A stretch of DNA of 64,000 nt from Streptomyces spectabilis (GTDB lineage: Bacteria; Actinomycetota; Actinomycetes; Streptomycetales; Streptomycetaceae): NCBI RefSeq assembly GCF_008704795.1, contig NZ_CP023690.1, forward strand, positions 1,736,001 to 1,800,000. Direction: 5' to 3'. This document shows positions 33,869 to 41,785 of the stretch, in pieces. The translations under genes were made by a program, and so were the position numbers. Numbering within the stretch: the stretch's first letter is position 1; each line of letters starts with the position of its first letter. A model generated the notes under the pieces. That model was not told the origin of the DNA. It was given only the letters and a program-made list of their open reading frames with translations, and did no database searches.

Positions 33869-34186
33869 GGCGGTTCCTTCTCCGGAACTCGAAAGCTGAG
33901 GCCCGCGGCGCGCGGCCGTCGGACGGGGACCCCTGGGGCCTGGCCGACCCTCCCCCTACGGGGTCCGCCGGAATGTCCGGGGAGAGTCAGCTTCGGGCGC
34001 CGTCGAAGGGAAACGCGGCAGCCTTCGCAGCGACCGCGACCGCGGTCGGAGCTGTGGGAAAGGCGTGCCGGAACATGTCGACGATCATGGCTGACGCGTC
34101 GCGCCCCGTCGAATGATTTTCTGCGACGCACCGGTCACGTACGGCAGTTGTGTCCCACGCGCCCCATACGCCCCGCGCGCCCCCCG
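33869..34186. other. tuf3 upstream region, 318 bp
   Basis: No supported gene. It must contain the tuf3 promoter and the end of the alkylation-repair transcript. A 33-codon frame (34088-33987, minus) has no ribosome site and is not called. Confidence 0.4.
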
Positions 34187-34891
34187 TCAGCCGCCGATGT
34201 TCTTCAGGGCCTCGCGCACGGAGAGCGGCGACAGCGCGTCGCGGTGCCGGTCGACGAAGGTCCGCACCGCGTCCGGGTCGGTCTTGGCGTACTCGCGCAG
34301 GCACCAGCCGATGGCCTTGCGGATGAAGAAGTCGGGGTGCCCGGCCTGCCGCGCGCAGTACGCGAAGAGCCGGTCGGCGTCCGTCCGCTCCTTGTAGCGC
34401 AGCTGGTGGAGCAGCGCGGTGCGGATCACCCACAGGTCGTCGTCGGTGCTCCACGCGTCCATGTCGGCCGTCAGCTCCGGGTCGGCGGCGACGAGCCCGC
34501 CGACGACGTGCGCGGCCAGCAGGTCGACGGTGTCCCACCAGGGGACCGTCGTCACGAGGTGCCGGGCCACCGGCAGGAAGCCGGACGAGCAGCGCTTCAC
34601 GTGCCGCCGCAGATAGTCGACCGCGAAGTAGTGGTACTCGCGCTCGGGCAGCCGCCAGCACCGCAGCGCGAGCGCCGTGCAGTCGGCCTCGTCGGGGCGC
34701 GGAGTGCCCGCGAGGACGGCCCGCGCCAGCTCCCGGCGCACCCCGGAGGCGAGGCCGAGGAACGGCGCGACGTCCTTCATGTACGCGCGCATCTCCGCGG
34801 CCCGGACCGGATTGGCTGCCTCCGCATAGCTCGCGGTGAGCCGGTCGAGGACCGTGTCGGCCAGGGTGCTGCGCGGCACTGTGACGCTCAT
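34187..34891 (-). CDS. DNA alkylation repair protein, AlkD-like
   Basis: 234 residues from ATG 34891, all-helical HEAT-like repeats: ADPELTADMDAWSTDDDLWVIRTALLHQL, then HPDFFIRKAIGWCLREYAKTDPDAV and SPLSVREALKNIGG, the family C-terminus. AlkD-type enzymes excise bulky or 3-methyl/7-methyl purines; the catalytic Asp is probably in STDDDLWVIRTA. Divergent from the TVP38-type gene. Confidence 0.88.
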   Translation of the reverse strand: MSVTVPRSTLADTVLDRLTASYAEAANPVRAAEMRAYMKDVAPFLGLASGVRRELARAVLAGTPRPDEADCTALALRCWRLPEREYHYFAVDYLRRHVKRCSSGFLPVARHLVTTVPWWDTVDLLAAHVVGGLVAADPELTADMDAWSTDDDLWVIRTALLHQLRYKERTDADRLFAYCARQAGHPDFFIRKAIGWCLREYAKTDPDAVRTFVDRHRDALSPLSVREALKNIGG

Positions 34892-34940
34892 GAGACGCAC
34901 CATACGGCGATCAGACACATGCGTCGGTTAGTCTCCCCGG

Positions 34941-35645
34941 ATGCTCGACACCGCCGCCACCCCGCCGCAGGGCCTCGTCGTGCGCTGCACCCGGGTGCTC
35001 CTCTCACCGTGGTCGCGGCTGTCCCTGCTCGTGCTGCTGCTCGTCGCGGCGGCCACGTGCGTGCTGCTCTTCGAGCCGCAGCGGCTGCTCGCCGACGGCT
35101 GGCCGCCGGAGCTGACCGGGACGGCCGCGGTGTGCGTGTTCGCGGTGGCGTACGGCACGTGCACGGTGGCGTTCGTGCCGCGGCCGCTGCTCAACCTCGC
35201 GGCGGGCGCGCTGTTCGGCTCGCAGGCGGGGCTCGCCGCGGCGGTCGCGGGCACGGTGCTCGGGGCGGGCGCCTCCTTCGGGCTCGGCCGGATCCTCGGC
35301 CAGGACGCGCTGCGGCCGCTGCTGCGCGGCCGCTGGCTGAAGGCGGCCGACGGCCAGCTCAGCCGCCACGGCTTCCGCTCGATGCTCGCGGTGCGCCTCT
35401 TCCCCGGCGTGCCGTTCGCGGCGGCCAACTACTGCGCGGCCGTCTCCAAGATGGGCTGGCTCCCCTTCCTCCTGGCCACGGCGCTCGGTTCGGTGCCGAA
35501 CACGGCCGCGTACGTGATAGCGGGTGCCCGCGCCGACACCCCGACCTCCCCGGCGTTCCTGCTCGCGATGGGCTTCATCGCGGTGTCGGGTCTCGGCGCC
35601 GCGGCGGTGGCCTGGCGCAAGCGTCACCGCCTGCGCGGGAACTGA
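34941..35645 (+). CDS. TVP38/TMEM64 (VTT domain) membrane protein
   Basis: 234 residues with four to five membrane segments; the VTT signature is FGLGRILGQDALRPLL followed by FRSMLAVRLFPGVPFAAANYCAAVSKM and LATALGSVPNTAAYV. Related to DedA; likely lipid scramblase or transporter. A -10-like TAGTCT ends 6 bases before ATG 34941, so the transcript may be leaderless. Confidence 0.88.
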   Translation: MLDTAATPPQGLVVRCTRVLLSPWSRLSLLVLLLVAAATCVLLFEPQRLLADGWPPELTGTAAVCVFAVAYGTCTVAFVPRPLLNLAAGALFGSQAGLAAAVAGTVLGAGASFGLGRILGQDALRPLLRGRWLKAADGQLSRHGFRSMLAVRLFPGVPFAAANYCAAVSKMGWLPFLLATALGSVPNTAAYVIAGARADTPTSPAFLLAMGFIAVSGLGAAAVAWRKRHRLRGN

Positions 35646-35688
35646 CCGGACGGCCCGCCGCTCGGCGGCCCGGGCGCGGCCCCCGACG

Positions 35689-36858
35689 TCACACGGCTTC
35701 CAGGACGGTCGCGTTGGCGAGACCGCCCGCCTCGCACATCGTCTGCAAGGCGTACCGCGCCCCACGGGCCCGCATGGCGTGGACGAGCGTGGTCATCAGG
35801 CGCGTCCCGCTCGCGCCCAGCGGGTGGCCGAGGGCGATGGCGCCGCCGTGCGCGTTCACCTTCCGCTCGTCGACTCCGGTCTCCCGCAGCCAGCACAGGA
35901 CCACGCTGGCGAACGCCTCGTTGACCTCGAACAGGTCGATGTCGTCGAGCGTCAGGCCGGCCCGGCGCAGCACCTGCTCGGTGGCGGGCAGGATGCCGGT
36001 GAGCATCAGGAGCGGGTCGGAGCCCGCGACGGCGAAGCTGTGCAGACGGGCGAGCGGGCGCAGGCCGAGCCGGGCGGCGTTCTCGCTGGTGGTGATGAGC
36101 ACGGCGGACGCCCCGTCGTTGAGGGGGCTGGTGTTCCCGGCGGTGACCGACCAGTCGATCTGCGGGAAGCGCTCGGCGAACGCCGGGTCCTCGTAGGCGG
36201 GCTTGAGTCCGGCGAGCACCTCGGGCGTGGTGGCGGGGCGTACGGACTCGTCGCGGGTGACGTGGCCGAGCGGCGCGACCTCCGCGTCGAAGAGGCCGCC
36301 CGCCCAGGCCCGGGCCGCCTTCCGGTGCGAGCCGGTGGCGAAGACGTCCATCTCCTCCCGGCTGATGGACCACTTCGCGGCGATGAGCTCGGCGCTGACG
36401 CCCTGCGGGACGAGCCCCTCGGGGTAGCGCTCGGCGATGCCGGGGCCGAAGGGGTCGGCGCCCGCGGGCACGTTCGACCACATCGGTACGCGGCTCATCG
36501 ACTCCACGCCGCAGGCGATCGCCATGTCGTACGCGCCCGCGATCACGCCCTGCGCGGCGAAGTGCACGGCCTGCTGGGACGAGCCGCACTGGCGGTCGAC
36601 GGTGGTGGCGGGCACGGACTCCGGGAAGCCCGCGGCAAGGGCGGCGTACCGGGTGGTGTTCATGGCCTGCTCGGCGACCTGGTCGACGCAGCCGCCGATC
36701 ACGTCGTCCACCCGCGCCGCGTCGACTCCGCTGCGCTCGACGAGGGTGCGCAGGGTGTGGGCGAGCAGGTCGACGGGGTGGACGTGGTGGAGGGAGCCGC
36801 CCGGCTTCCCCTTGCCGACCGGGGTGCGTACCGCTTCGACGATGACGGCGTCGCGCAT
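35689..36858 (-). CDS. acetyl-CoA acyltransferase (thiolase)
   Basis: 389 residues. Catalytic Cys in DRQCGSSQQAVHFAA (near residue 90), His in GGAIALGHPLGASG and the second Cys in TMCEAGGLANA near the C-terminus, all intact. It splits 3-oxoacyl-CoA with CoA or condenses acetyl-CoA. Divergent from an HxlR regulator across a 131-bp region with repeats, so it is probably regulated by it. Confidence 0.93.
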   Translation of the reverse strand: MRDAVIVEAVRTPVGKGKPGGSLHHVHPVDLLAHTLRTLVERSGVDAARVDDVIGGCVDQVAEQAMNTTRYAALAAGFPESVPATTVDRQCGSSQQAVHFAAQGVIAGAYDMAIACGVESMSRVPMWSNVPAGADPFGPGIAERYPEGLVPQGVSAELIAAKWSISREEMDVFATGSHRKAARAWAGGLFDAEVAPLGHVTRDESVRPATTPEVLAGLKPAYEDPAFAERFPQIDWSVTAGNTSPLNDGASAVLITTSENAARLGLRPLARLHSFAVAGSDPLLMLTGILPATEQVLRRAGLTLDDIDLFEVNEAFASVVLCWLRETGVDERKVNAHGGAIALGHPLGASGTRLMTTLVHAMRARGARYALQTMCEAGGLANATVLEAV

Positions 36859-36906
36859 GAGGGTGCCTCTCGGACAGGCCGGGCCCTGTGCCCGGCGGCC
36901 TGCGAA

Positions 36907-36975
36907 TGAGTTTGAAAACTGGACGCACTTGCGTACTCCACGGTAACCAAGTGAGTTTGATTTTCCAACCCACCC
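36907..36975. promoter_or_regulatory. repeated operator-like elements between thiolase and HxlR
   Basis: TGAGTTTGA occurs at 36907-36915 and 36952-36960. The first copy is part of the palindrome AGTTT-GA-AAACT; the second continues as GTTTGATTTTCCAAC, an imperfect inverted repeat. They are the likely HxlR binding sites. Confidence 0.6.
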
Positions 36976-36989
36976 GTAGACTGGCTTTC

Positions 36990-37460
36990 ATGCCATCCAC
37001 CAAGGGCCCGCGCCCCTGCGCCATCGCCGACACGCTCGCCCTGGTCGGCGAGAAGTACTCCCTGCTCGTCCTGCGCGAGGTCTTCCTCGGCGCCCGGCGC
37101 TTCGACCAGCTGGCCCGCAACACGGGCGCCCCGCGCGACGTCCTGACGGCCCGGCTGCGCCGCCTGGTCGACGCGGGCGTCCTGGAGAAGGCCCGCTACA
37201 GCGAACGCCCCCAGCGCTTCGAGTACCGGCCGACACCGGCGGGCCTGGAGCTGGAGTCCGTCCTGATGACCCTGATGGCGTGGGGCGACCGCCACCTCCG
37301 CCCCGACGACGGCCGCCCCATGCTCGTCGAGCACGCCTGCGGCCGGACGCTCACGCCTGTGGTCACCTGCGCCCACTGCGGCACCGAGGTCCGCCACGAG
37401 GACCTGACGGCGCATCCGCAGGTGCCGGGGTGGACGGTGACAGGGCCTGCGGGGGTGTGA
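36990..37460 (+). CDS. HxlR-family transcriptional regulator
   Basis: 156 residues from ATG 36990. Winged helix of the HxlR type with a conserved N-terminal Cys (RPCAIADTLALVGEKYSLLVL), RRFDQLARNTGAPRDVLTARLRRLVDAGV and RFEYRPTPAGLEL. A C-terminal CAHCGTEV element may bind a metal. Members often sense thiol-reactive or quinone stress through the N-terminal Cys. Divergent from the thiolase gene. Confidence 0.9.
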   Translation: MPSTKGPRPCAIADTLALVGEKYSLLVLREVFLGARRFDQLARNTGAPRDVLTARLRRLVDAGVLEKARYSERPQRFEYRPTPAGLELESVLMTLMAWGDRHLRPDDGRPMLVEHACGRTLTPVVTCAHCGTEVRHEDLTAHPQVPGWTVTGPAGV

Positions 37461-37880
37461 GGGACGGCCCTCGGCGACGGCGGGAGCATCGCGTACGGAC
37501 GTACGGACGCCTACTGTCCGACGGCCTGCTGAGGGATCACAGGTGGCGGACAGGCGGCCGAGGGATGGCGAGCGGCGGACGCCGGAGTGCACACATGGTG
37601 GCGGCGCGGCGCGGGTGTGGCACGGGGGGGGCGGCCCGGCCGAGGCATTCGGCCGCTTAGAAGCGGCCCTCGCGTGGGGGCGTAACTTTGTGGCGCTACG
37701 CTGCCCCCGGCGAGGCACGTGATCCCCTGTATCAGCTGGATCAGCACCCCCTTCCTGCCCGACCACCACACACAGGCCGCACCACACCGCACCGCCCTCG
37801 CCGCCCCGGTCCCCCTTCACCGCTTCTGACCGCCACCACACGGGTCAGCGCACGATCAGTAACTGGACGGCGCAGTTCTC
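37461..37880. other. intergenic region before uppP, 420 bp
   Basis: No gene seen. The hairpin GGCCGCTT-AG-AAGCGGCC (37651-37668) may end the HxlR transcript. The uppP promoter should lie in the last 200 bases. Confidence 0.45.
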
Positions 37881-38753
37881 ATGTCTTGGCTCGAATCGTT
37901 CATCCTCGGACTCGTCCAGGGACTGACCGAGTTCCTCCCGATCTCCTCCAGCGCGCATCTGCGGCTGACCGCGGCGTTCGCGGGCTGGCACGACCCGGGT
38001 GCCGCGTTCACGGCCATCACGCAGATCGGCACCGAGACCGCCGTCCTGATCTACTTCCGCAAGGACATCGGCCGCATCCTGCACGCGTGGTTCGGCTCCC
38101 TTGTGGGCAAGGTGCCGCGGTCCGACCACGACGCGCAGATGGGCTGGCTCGTGATCGTCGGCTCGATCCCGATCGGTGTGCTCGGCGTGACGCTCAAGGA
38201 CCAGATCGAGGGCCCGTTCCGGGATCTGCGGCTCATCGCCACGACCCTGATCGTGATGGGCATCGTCCTCGGCTTCGCCGACCGCCTCGCCGCGCGCGAC
38301 GAGGTCGGCGGCAAGCACCGCGCGGTGCGCGAGCGCAAGGACCTCAAGCAGCTGAACATCAGGGACGGCCTCATCTACGGCCTGTGCCAGGCCATGGCCC
38401 TGATCCCCGGAGTCTCCCGCTCCGGCGCGACCATCAGCGGCGGCCTCCTCATGGGCTACTCCCGAGAGGCCGCGGCCCGCTACTCCTTCCTCCTCGCCAT
38501 CCCCGCCGTCCTCGCGTCGGGCGCGTACGAACTCAAGGACGCGGGCGAGGGCCACGTCTCCTGGGGCCCGACCATCTTCGCGACGATCATCGCCTTCGTC
38601 GTCGGCTACGCGGTCATCGCGTGGTTCATGAAGTTCATCACGACCAAGAGCTTCATGCCCTTCGTCTACTACCGGATCGCGCTGGGCATCGTGCTGTTCA
38701 TCCTGGTGGGAGCGGGTGAACTGAGCCCGCACGCGGGAGAGTCGGGGGACTAG
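37881..38753 (+). CDS. uppP: undecaprenyl-diphosphatase UppP (BacA)
   Basis: 290 residues. Both BacA signatures are intact: GLTEFLPISSSAHL (residues 14-27) with catalytic Glu/Ser/His, and IPGVSRSGATISGGLLMG in the second half with the active-site Arg. Eight or so membrane helices. It recycles undecaprenyl diphosphate to the monophosphate for peptidoglycan and wall polymers and gives bacitracin tolerance. It is the last chromosomal gene before the prophage. Confidence 0.95.
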   Translation: MSWLESFILGLVQGLTEFLPISSSAHLRLTAAFAGWHDPGAAFTAITQIGTETAVLIYFRKDIGRILHAWFGSLVGKVPRSDHDAQMGWLVIVGSIPIGVLGVTLKDQIEGPFRDLRLIATTLIVMGIVLGFADRLAARDEVGGKHRAVRERKDLKQLNIRDGLIYGLCQAMALIPGVSRSGATISGGLLMGYSREAAARYSFLLAIPAVLASGAYELKDAGEGHVSWGPTIFATIIAFVVGYAVIAWFMKFITTKSFMPFVYYRIALGIVLFILVGAGELSPHAGESGD

Positions 38754-38894
38754 CGGGGGGCATTTCGGGCTACCTTCAACGGCCACTTAGCGTGTAGTTA
38801 CGCGCAGAAACTCGCCCTTACTCGTAGCTTGGCGGAGCGTCTTGCGGGCCGGTTCTCCCAAAGTTCTCCCAGTCGATCACGCAGGCGCGCGAAA

Positions 38895-38945
38895 CCGCCC
38901 TCCGGCCGGCCCACTTGGGAGGTGGACTGGCAAGCCGGAGGGCGG
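38895..38945 (+). promoter_or_regulatory. long hairpin masking a ribosome site
   Basis: Perfect 12-bp arms CCGCCCTCCGGC (38895-38906) and GCCGGAGGGCGG (38934-38945) with a 27-base loop. The right arm contains the GGAGGG site of the small frame at 38950, so the stem could either terminate uppP transcription or control translation. Confidence 0.65.
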
Positions 38946-38949
38946 CAAC

Positions 38950-39084
38950 ATGACCGACAGCGGCGTCGGCCACTACCGCCCGTCTGCTCCTAGCGGGTGC
39001 CCCAGCAGACGGGCGGTGCCTACAAGGGACGCCGTACCAACGGCGCCCCTACCAACCCATTGGGCCCCATTTCCCCTCCCTTGA
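38950..39084 (+). CDS. possible 44-residue peptide after the hairpin
   Basis: ATG 38950 is spaced correctly from GGAGGG (38936-38942). The 44-residue product starts MTDSGVGHYRPSAPSG and is Pro/Arg-rich with no family resemblance. The second hairpin (38975-39017) lies inside it. Coding is uncertain; the region may simply be structured RNA. Confidence 0.25.
   Translation: MTDSGVGHYRPSAPSGCPSRRAVPTRDAVPTAPLPTHWAPFPLP
38975..39017 (+). terminator. 14-bp perfect hairpin
   Basis: Arms ACCGCCCGTCTGCT (38975-38988) and AGCAGACGGGCGGT (39004-39017), 15-base loop, no U-tract. Candidate terminator or structured RNA at the uppP/prophage border. Confidence 0.55.
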
Positions 39085-39232
39085 TCGCGGGACCACTCGT
39101 GCGGCTCACCATGCGCTCGCCAAGGGGGTGCGCGGGCGAAGGATGAACCCGTCGGTTCCACGGAGACCTGAACCCCGCAGCGCCGAAGCCTCTGTGCAAT
39201 TGCCTCTGGCTCAGGCCAGACTGCTTACGGGC

Positions 39233-39250
39233 TACTGGATATATCCAGTA
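39233..39250. promoter_or_regulatory. 18-bp perfect palindrome before the first GntR gene
   Basis: TACTGGATATATCCAGTA is a perfect palindrome 55 bp upstream of the GntR-type start at 39306. Its position suggests an autoregulatory operator of that repressor. Confidence 0.7.
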
Positions 39251-39305
39251 CTCCGCCTACTTCATACCGTCAGGCCTCACGTCATGATCGACGCCAGGGG
39301 TCCCG

Positions 39306-39920
39306 ATGTCGGAAGCGAAGCACCGCCGCATCGCAGCTGACGTCCGCCGCCGCATCGCAATTGGCGAGTGGCAGCCAGGACAACCCCTACCCTCGCGTAC
39401 CCAGATGGCCAGTGAATATCGGGTGCACCCTCAGACGATGCGTCTGGCCTACGTCCTTCTGCGCCGCACGGGAGTTCTTGAGGGCGAGGAGCGCAGTCAC
39501 GTCTACGTGGCGCATCCTCCTGCTATGCGCACCCTCACGGACCCGGACGCGCCGTGGCCGTATTCCAGCGAGACCACCGACACCCGCCCGCGCCCCGCCA
39601 CGGAAGAGCTGGCTGAGCGCCTTCGGGTTGCGCCGCGGACGGTGCTGCAGCACGAGACGGTGGAGTGCCTGGATCCGGGCGGCAGGTCGGCGATGCTGGT
39701 GTCGACGTGGTGGCGCGGCCGGCGTCGGCGGCACGCGTCGTTCGTGGCCGAGTTGGGCGTGGTCAGCCTGGGTGTGGAGCAGGCGCATGCGCTGGGGTTG
39801 CTGGTGGATGCCTTGGCCTATCGGGTGGTGCGGACCCGCCTGGATGAGCATGGCGCCCCCGTGGAGACTGCGGATCTGATCCTGCCGATGGACAGGTGGA
39901 CGATCCGGCTTGCTGGTTGA
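39306..39920 (+). CDS. GntR-family regulator (UTRA-type C-terminal part)
   Basis: 204 residues. N-terminal winged helix HRRIAADVRRRIAIGEWQPGQPLPSRTQMASEYRVHPQTMRLAYVLLRRTGVLE (residues 6-60), then a C-terminal ligand-type domain with LRVAPRTVLQHETVECLDPGG and DLILPMDRW. It resembles the KorSA-type repressors of Streptomyces integrating plasmids and phages, which hold excision and transfer genes off. ATG 39306 has CAGGGG upstream and an 18-bp palindrome lies before it. Confidence 0.85.
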   Translation: MSEAKHRRIAADVRRRIAIGEWQPGQPLPSRTQMASEYRVHPQTMRLAYVLLRRTGVLEGEERSHVYVAHPPAMRTLTDPDAPWPYSSETTDTRPRPATEELAERLRVAPRTVLQHETVECLDPGGRSAMLVSTWWRGRRRRHASFVAELGVVSLGVEQAHALGLLVDALAYRVVRTRLDEHGAPVETADLILPMDRWTIRLAG

Positions 39921-40007
39921 GAGGCCGCCGAGCGGGGCCCGGGCCCGGCGGCGGTCCACTCAGTTTCGTAGATATATGCATATGCCGAGAAGGGTGTGTG
40001 CCACAAG

Positions 40008-40038
40008 GGTCGCGACGCGACCGTCACACCCCGTGTGA
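40008..40038 (+). terminator. two hairpins after the first GntR gene
   Basis: GGTCGCG-A-CGCGACC (40008-40022) and TCACAC-CCC-GTGTGA (40024-40038) are perfect stems in tandem between the GntR gene and the convergent small gene. A 10-bp palindrome ATATGCATAT lies at 39974-39983. Confidence 0.5.
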
Positions 40039-40047
40039 AACCGGAGT

Positions 40048-40278
40048 TCAGGCGTCCTCTACTGCGGGTGTGGCGCGCAGGTAGGCGACTGCTATCTCCT
40101 GGAAGTCCCGGTGTCCAGTGGCGGCGGCGTGCCGGAGGGCCCACTGCTCGGGGCCGAGCTGGCCGGGGCTGTCGCCGGATGCGGCGGAGCAGGAAGCGCA
40201 TTCGATGCGGCGTTGGAGCGGCTGCTCGGGGTCGGTGCCGAGGCTCCAGTCGACGTACCGGTAGGCGGCTCGCGTCAC
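40048..40278 (-). CDS. small zinc-finger-like protein, DUF7848 type
   Basis: 76 residues from GTG 40278. It begins TRAAYRYVDWSLGTDPEQP, then has a C-x2-C pair (ECASCSA) and H-x5-H (ALRHAAATGHRDF) that could bind zinc. This pattern is common in Streptomyces mobile DNA, often classed as DUF7848 (from memory). Role unknown. Confidence 0.75.
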   Translation of the reverse strand: MTRAAYRYVDWSLGTDPEQPLQRRIECASCSAASGDSPGQLGPEQWALRHAAATGHRDFQEIAVAYLRATPAVEDA

Positions 40279-40418
40279 GGCCGGACCTCCCGCTGTCCAG
40301 CGGTCTGGCGCGCCTGGGGTTGATCTCTACGCTGGTCCATTGTCGACGCTCCGTTCGTCGGCCATGCCCCCGGGCCGTGACCGCGGTCGCGGGGGTCTGT
40401 GATGGTGATGGACCACGG

Positions 40419-40440
40419 TACCGCTCTATACCGCTATATG
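40419..40440. promoter_or_regulatory. phased repeats before the second GntR gene
   Basis: TACCGCT occurs at 40419-40425 and 40429-40435, ten bases apart (one helical turn), within an A/T-rich spot CTATACCGCTATAT. Candidate promoter/operator of the gene at 40499. Confidence 0.5.
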
Positions 40441-40498
40441 GAGCACCATGCCGCTACCTGCGGTTTCAGGGTGTGACCGGCCGCTTTACGTTGACGTC

Positions 40499-40759
40499 AT
40501 GAGTGATCAAGAGCCGGTGGTGGATCCGTCCCGGCCCGTGTACGTGTACGTGCAGGTCGCGGATCATCTGGCTGCGCGGATCGCGGCGGGCGAGATTCCC
40601 GCGGGCGCCAGGCTGGCCGGTGAGCGGGAGCTTGCGGACGAGTACCAGGTCGCCATCGGTACGGCACGGCGGGCGATCCAGGAACTGCGGGACCGCGGCC
40701 TGGTGGTGACGCTGCCGTCGAAGGGCACCTACATCACGGAGCCGCCTGCGGCTGGATAG
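40499..40759 (+). CDS. short GntR-family DNA-binding protein
   Basis: 86 residues from ATG 40499: essentially one winged helix (VYVYVQVADHLAARIAAGEIPAGARLAGERELADEYQVAIGTARRAIQELRDRGLV) ending GTYITEPP, with no ligand domain. Such minimal GntR proteins are frequent in Streptomyces phages and integrating plasmids. Confidence 0.88.
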   Translation: MSDQEPVVDPSRPVYVYVQVADHLAARIAAGEIPAGARLAGERELADEYQVAIGTARRAIQELRDRGLVVTLPSKGTYITEPPAAG

Positions 40760-40798
40760 CCGTGGCCGCTGTCAGACCCGGGTCGTAGGCTGGTGCAC

Positions 40799-40978
40799 AT
40801 GCCCCCCTCTCCCCCATCTCGCGGCTGCGTGCGCTCTGTTGAGGAGATCAACAGGCGGATTCGTGCGTTGTGGCCGCACCGGGATGCGCGGCTGTCACGG
40901 GAGGATCGGGCCGTGTACGAGCAGCTGCTGGAGGAGTGGGCGCACGCTATCCGCGAAGGCGTCGTCGAGGCGGCGTGA
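40799..40978 (+). CDS. small helical protein of unknown function
   Basis: 59 residues from ATG 40799, core VRSVEEINRRIRALWPHRDARL followed by VYEQLLEEWAHAIREG. A -10-like TAGGCT ends 7 bases before the ATG and no ribosome site is seen, suggesting a leaderless mRNA. A strong terminator follows at 40991. Confidence 0.6.
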   Translation: MPPSPPSRGCVRSVEEINRRIRALWPHRDARLSREDRAVYEQLLEEWAHAIREGVVEAA

Positions 40979-40990
40979 CGTAGGCTGACA

Positions 40991-41033
40991 TGCTGAAGCC
41001 CCGGCCCACTTACCCTGGGCCGGGGCTTCAGCA
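40991..41033. terminator. bidirectional terminator, 18-bp stem
   Basis: Perfect arms TGCTGAAGCCCCGGCCCA (40991-41008) and its complement (41016-41033) with loop CTTACCC. It separates the plus-strand gene ending at 40978 from the minus-strand gene ending at 41046. Confidence 0.9.
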
Positions 41034-41045
41034 TGGTCGGTATGG

Positions 41046-41231
41046 TCAGCGCTCTGCTTGCTCGGCCAGTGCCACAACAGCGCTCGGGTCGAGTTCCGGG
41101 CCGGGCCGATCGCCTTGGTAGTTGCCGCCACAGGAGCAGTGGGCGCCCGCGTAGATGTAGCAGTGGGTGAAGTGCGGGCCGTCAGGGAGTTCGCTGCCGT
41201 TCGTCAGCGTCTGCTGCATGAGAAAGTTCAT
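41046..41231 (-). CDS. small Cys-containing protein
   Basis: 61 residues from ATG 41231 with AGGAAG upstream. The middle, FTHCYIYAGAHCSCGGNY, contains three Cys and two His that may bind a metal. The last gene of the minus-strand small-gene operon. Unknown function. Confidence 0.6.
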   Translation of the reverse strand: MNFLMQQTLTNGSELPDGPHFTHCYIYAGAHCSCGGNYQGDRPGPELDPSAVVALAEQAER

Positions 41232-41345
41232 GATCGAGCTGTCTTCCTACTCGGCGTGCCATTTCGTTGCCGGTTCATACCTAGCGGCTTGCAGACGGGG
41301 CCGCCGGGCGACGGGGCGCCCAGCCGCCACGGCCTTGCGAGGGCC

Positions 41346-41698
41346 CTATTGTTCGGCGCCGATGTCGGCGACGTCTTCCTCGGTCAGGTGGTAGCGGACC
41401 ATGTCGACGCGATCGATCGTCAACGCGTAGTGCGGGTGCCCGCGCTTGATCACTCGCACTACGCGTTGGCCGCCGCGACCCCGTCGAACCAGCGCGAGGC
41501 AGTCGGCGCACCACTTCTCGCCGGCTTGTCGAGCTTCAGAGGCACCTCGCGCTTGCCGCTGCTTATGACGATGCCGTCTTCGCCGCTGCATGCGATGCGC
41601 TGGAAGATGGCTTCAGGATCGGAGCCGATAGGCTTGTGCCAGATCAACTTTTCCGTGACCGCTCCAGGGCCGGTCACTCGTTCTGAGACAGCCAGCAT
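41346..41698 (-). pseudogene. small phage protein gene broken by a one-base deletion
   Basis: ATG 41698 has GAGAGG eight bases upstream. The frame reads MLAVSERVTGPGAVTEKL ... VPLKLDKPA and then loses sense (41459 stop). The overlapping frame gives EKWCADCLALVRRG ... KRGHPHYALTIDRVDMV and YHLTEEDVADIGAEQ, ending at 41346. Joining KLDKPA to EKWCADC needs one extra base near 41517-41521. I read this as one gene with a -1 base indel: true decay, sequencing error or, less likely, programmed shifting. The C-terminal part has a C-x2-C pair. Confidence 0.6.
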
Positions 41699-41711
41699 GG
41701 TCATGTCCTCT

Positions 41712-41783
41712 CTATTCGGCGTGCACCGGGTCGGTCCCGGCGTGCTGGACTCGGTACGGGAACTGCAGCGGCAGCAGAGACAT
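41712..41783 (-). CDS. 23-residue peptide with strong ribosome site
   Basis: ATG 41783 follows AGGAGGGCTGACC. The product begins MSLLPLQFPYRVQHAG and ends DPVHAE; its TAG stop overlaps the ribosome site of the next gene (TAGAGAGG), so it is tightly coupled to it. Either a microprotein or a leader for the following gene. Confidence 0.5.
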   Translation of the reverse strand: MSLLPLQFPYRVQHAGTDPVHAE

Positions 41784-41785
41784 GG

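Noticed and set aside
33987..34088. 33-codon minus-strand frame upstream of tuf3
   Set aside because: No ribosome site and no conservation evidence; could be a leader peptide but cannot be supported.
38754..39305. tRNA-based attachment site
   Set aside because: No tRNA-like cloverleaf or GGTTCGAATCC-type T-arm was found in this gap, so no att site is claimed.
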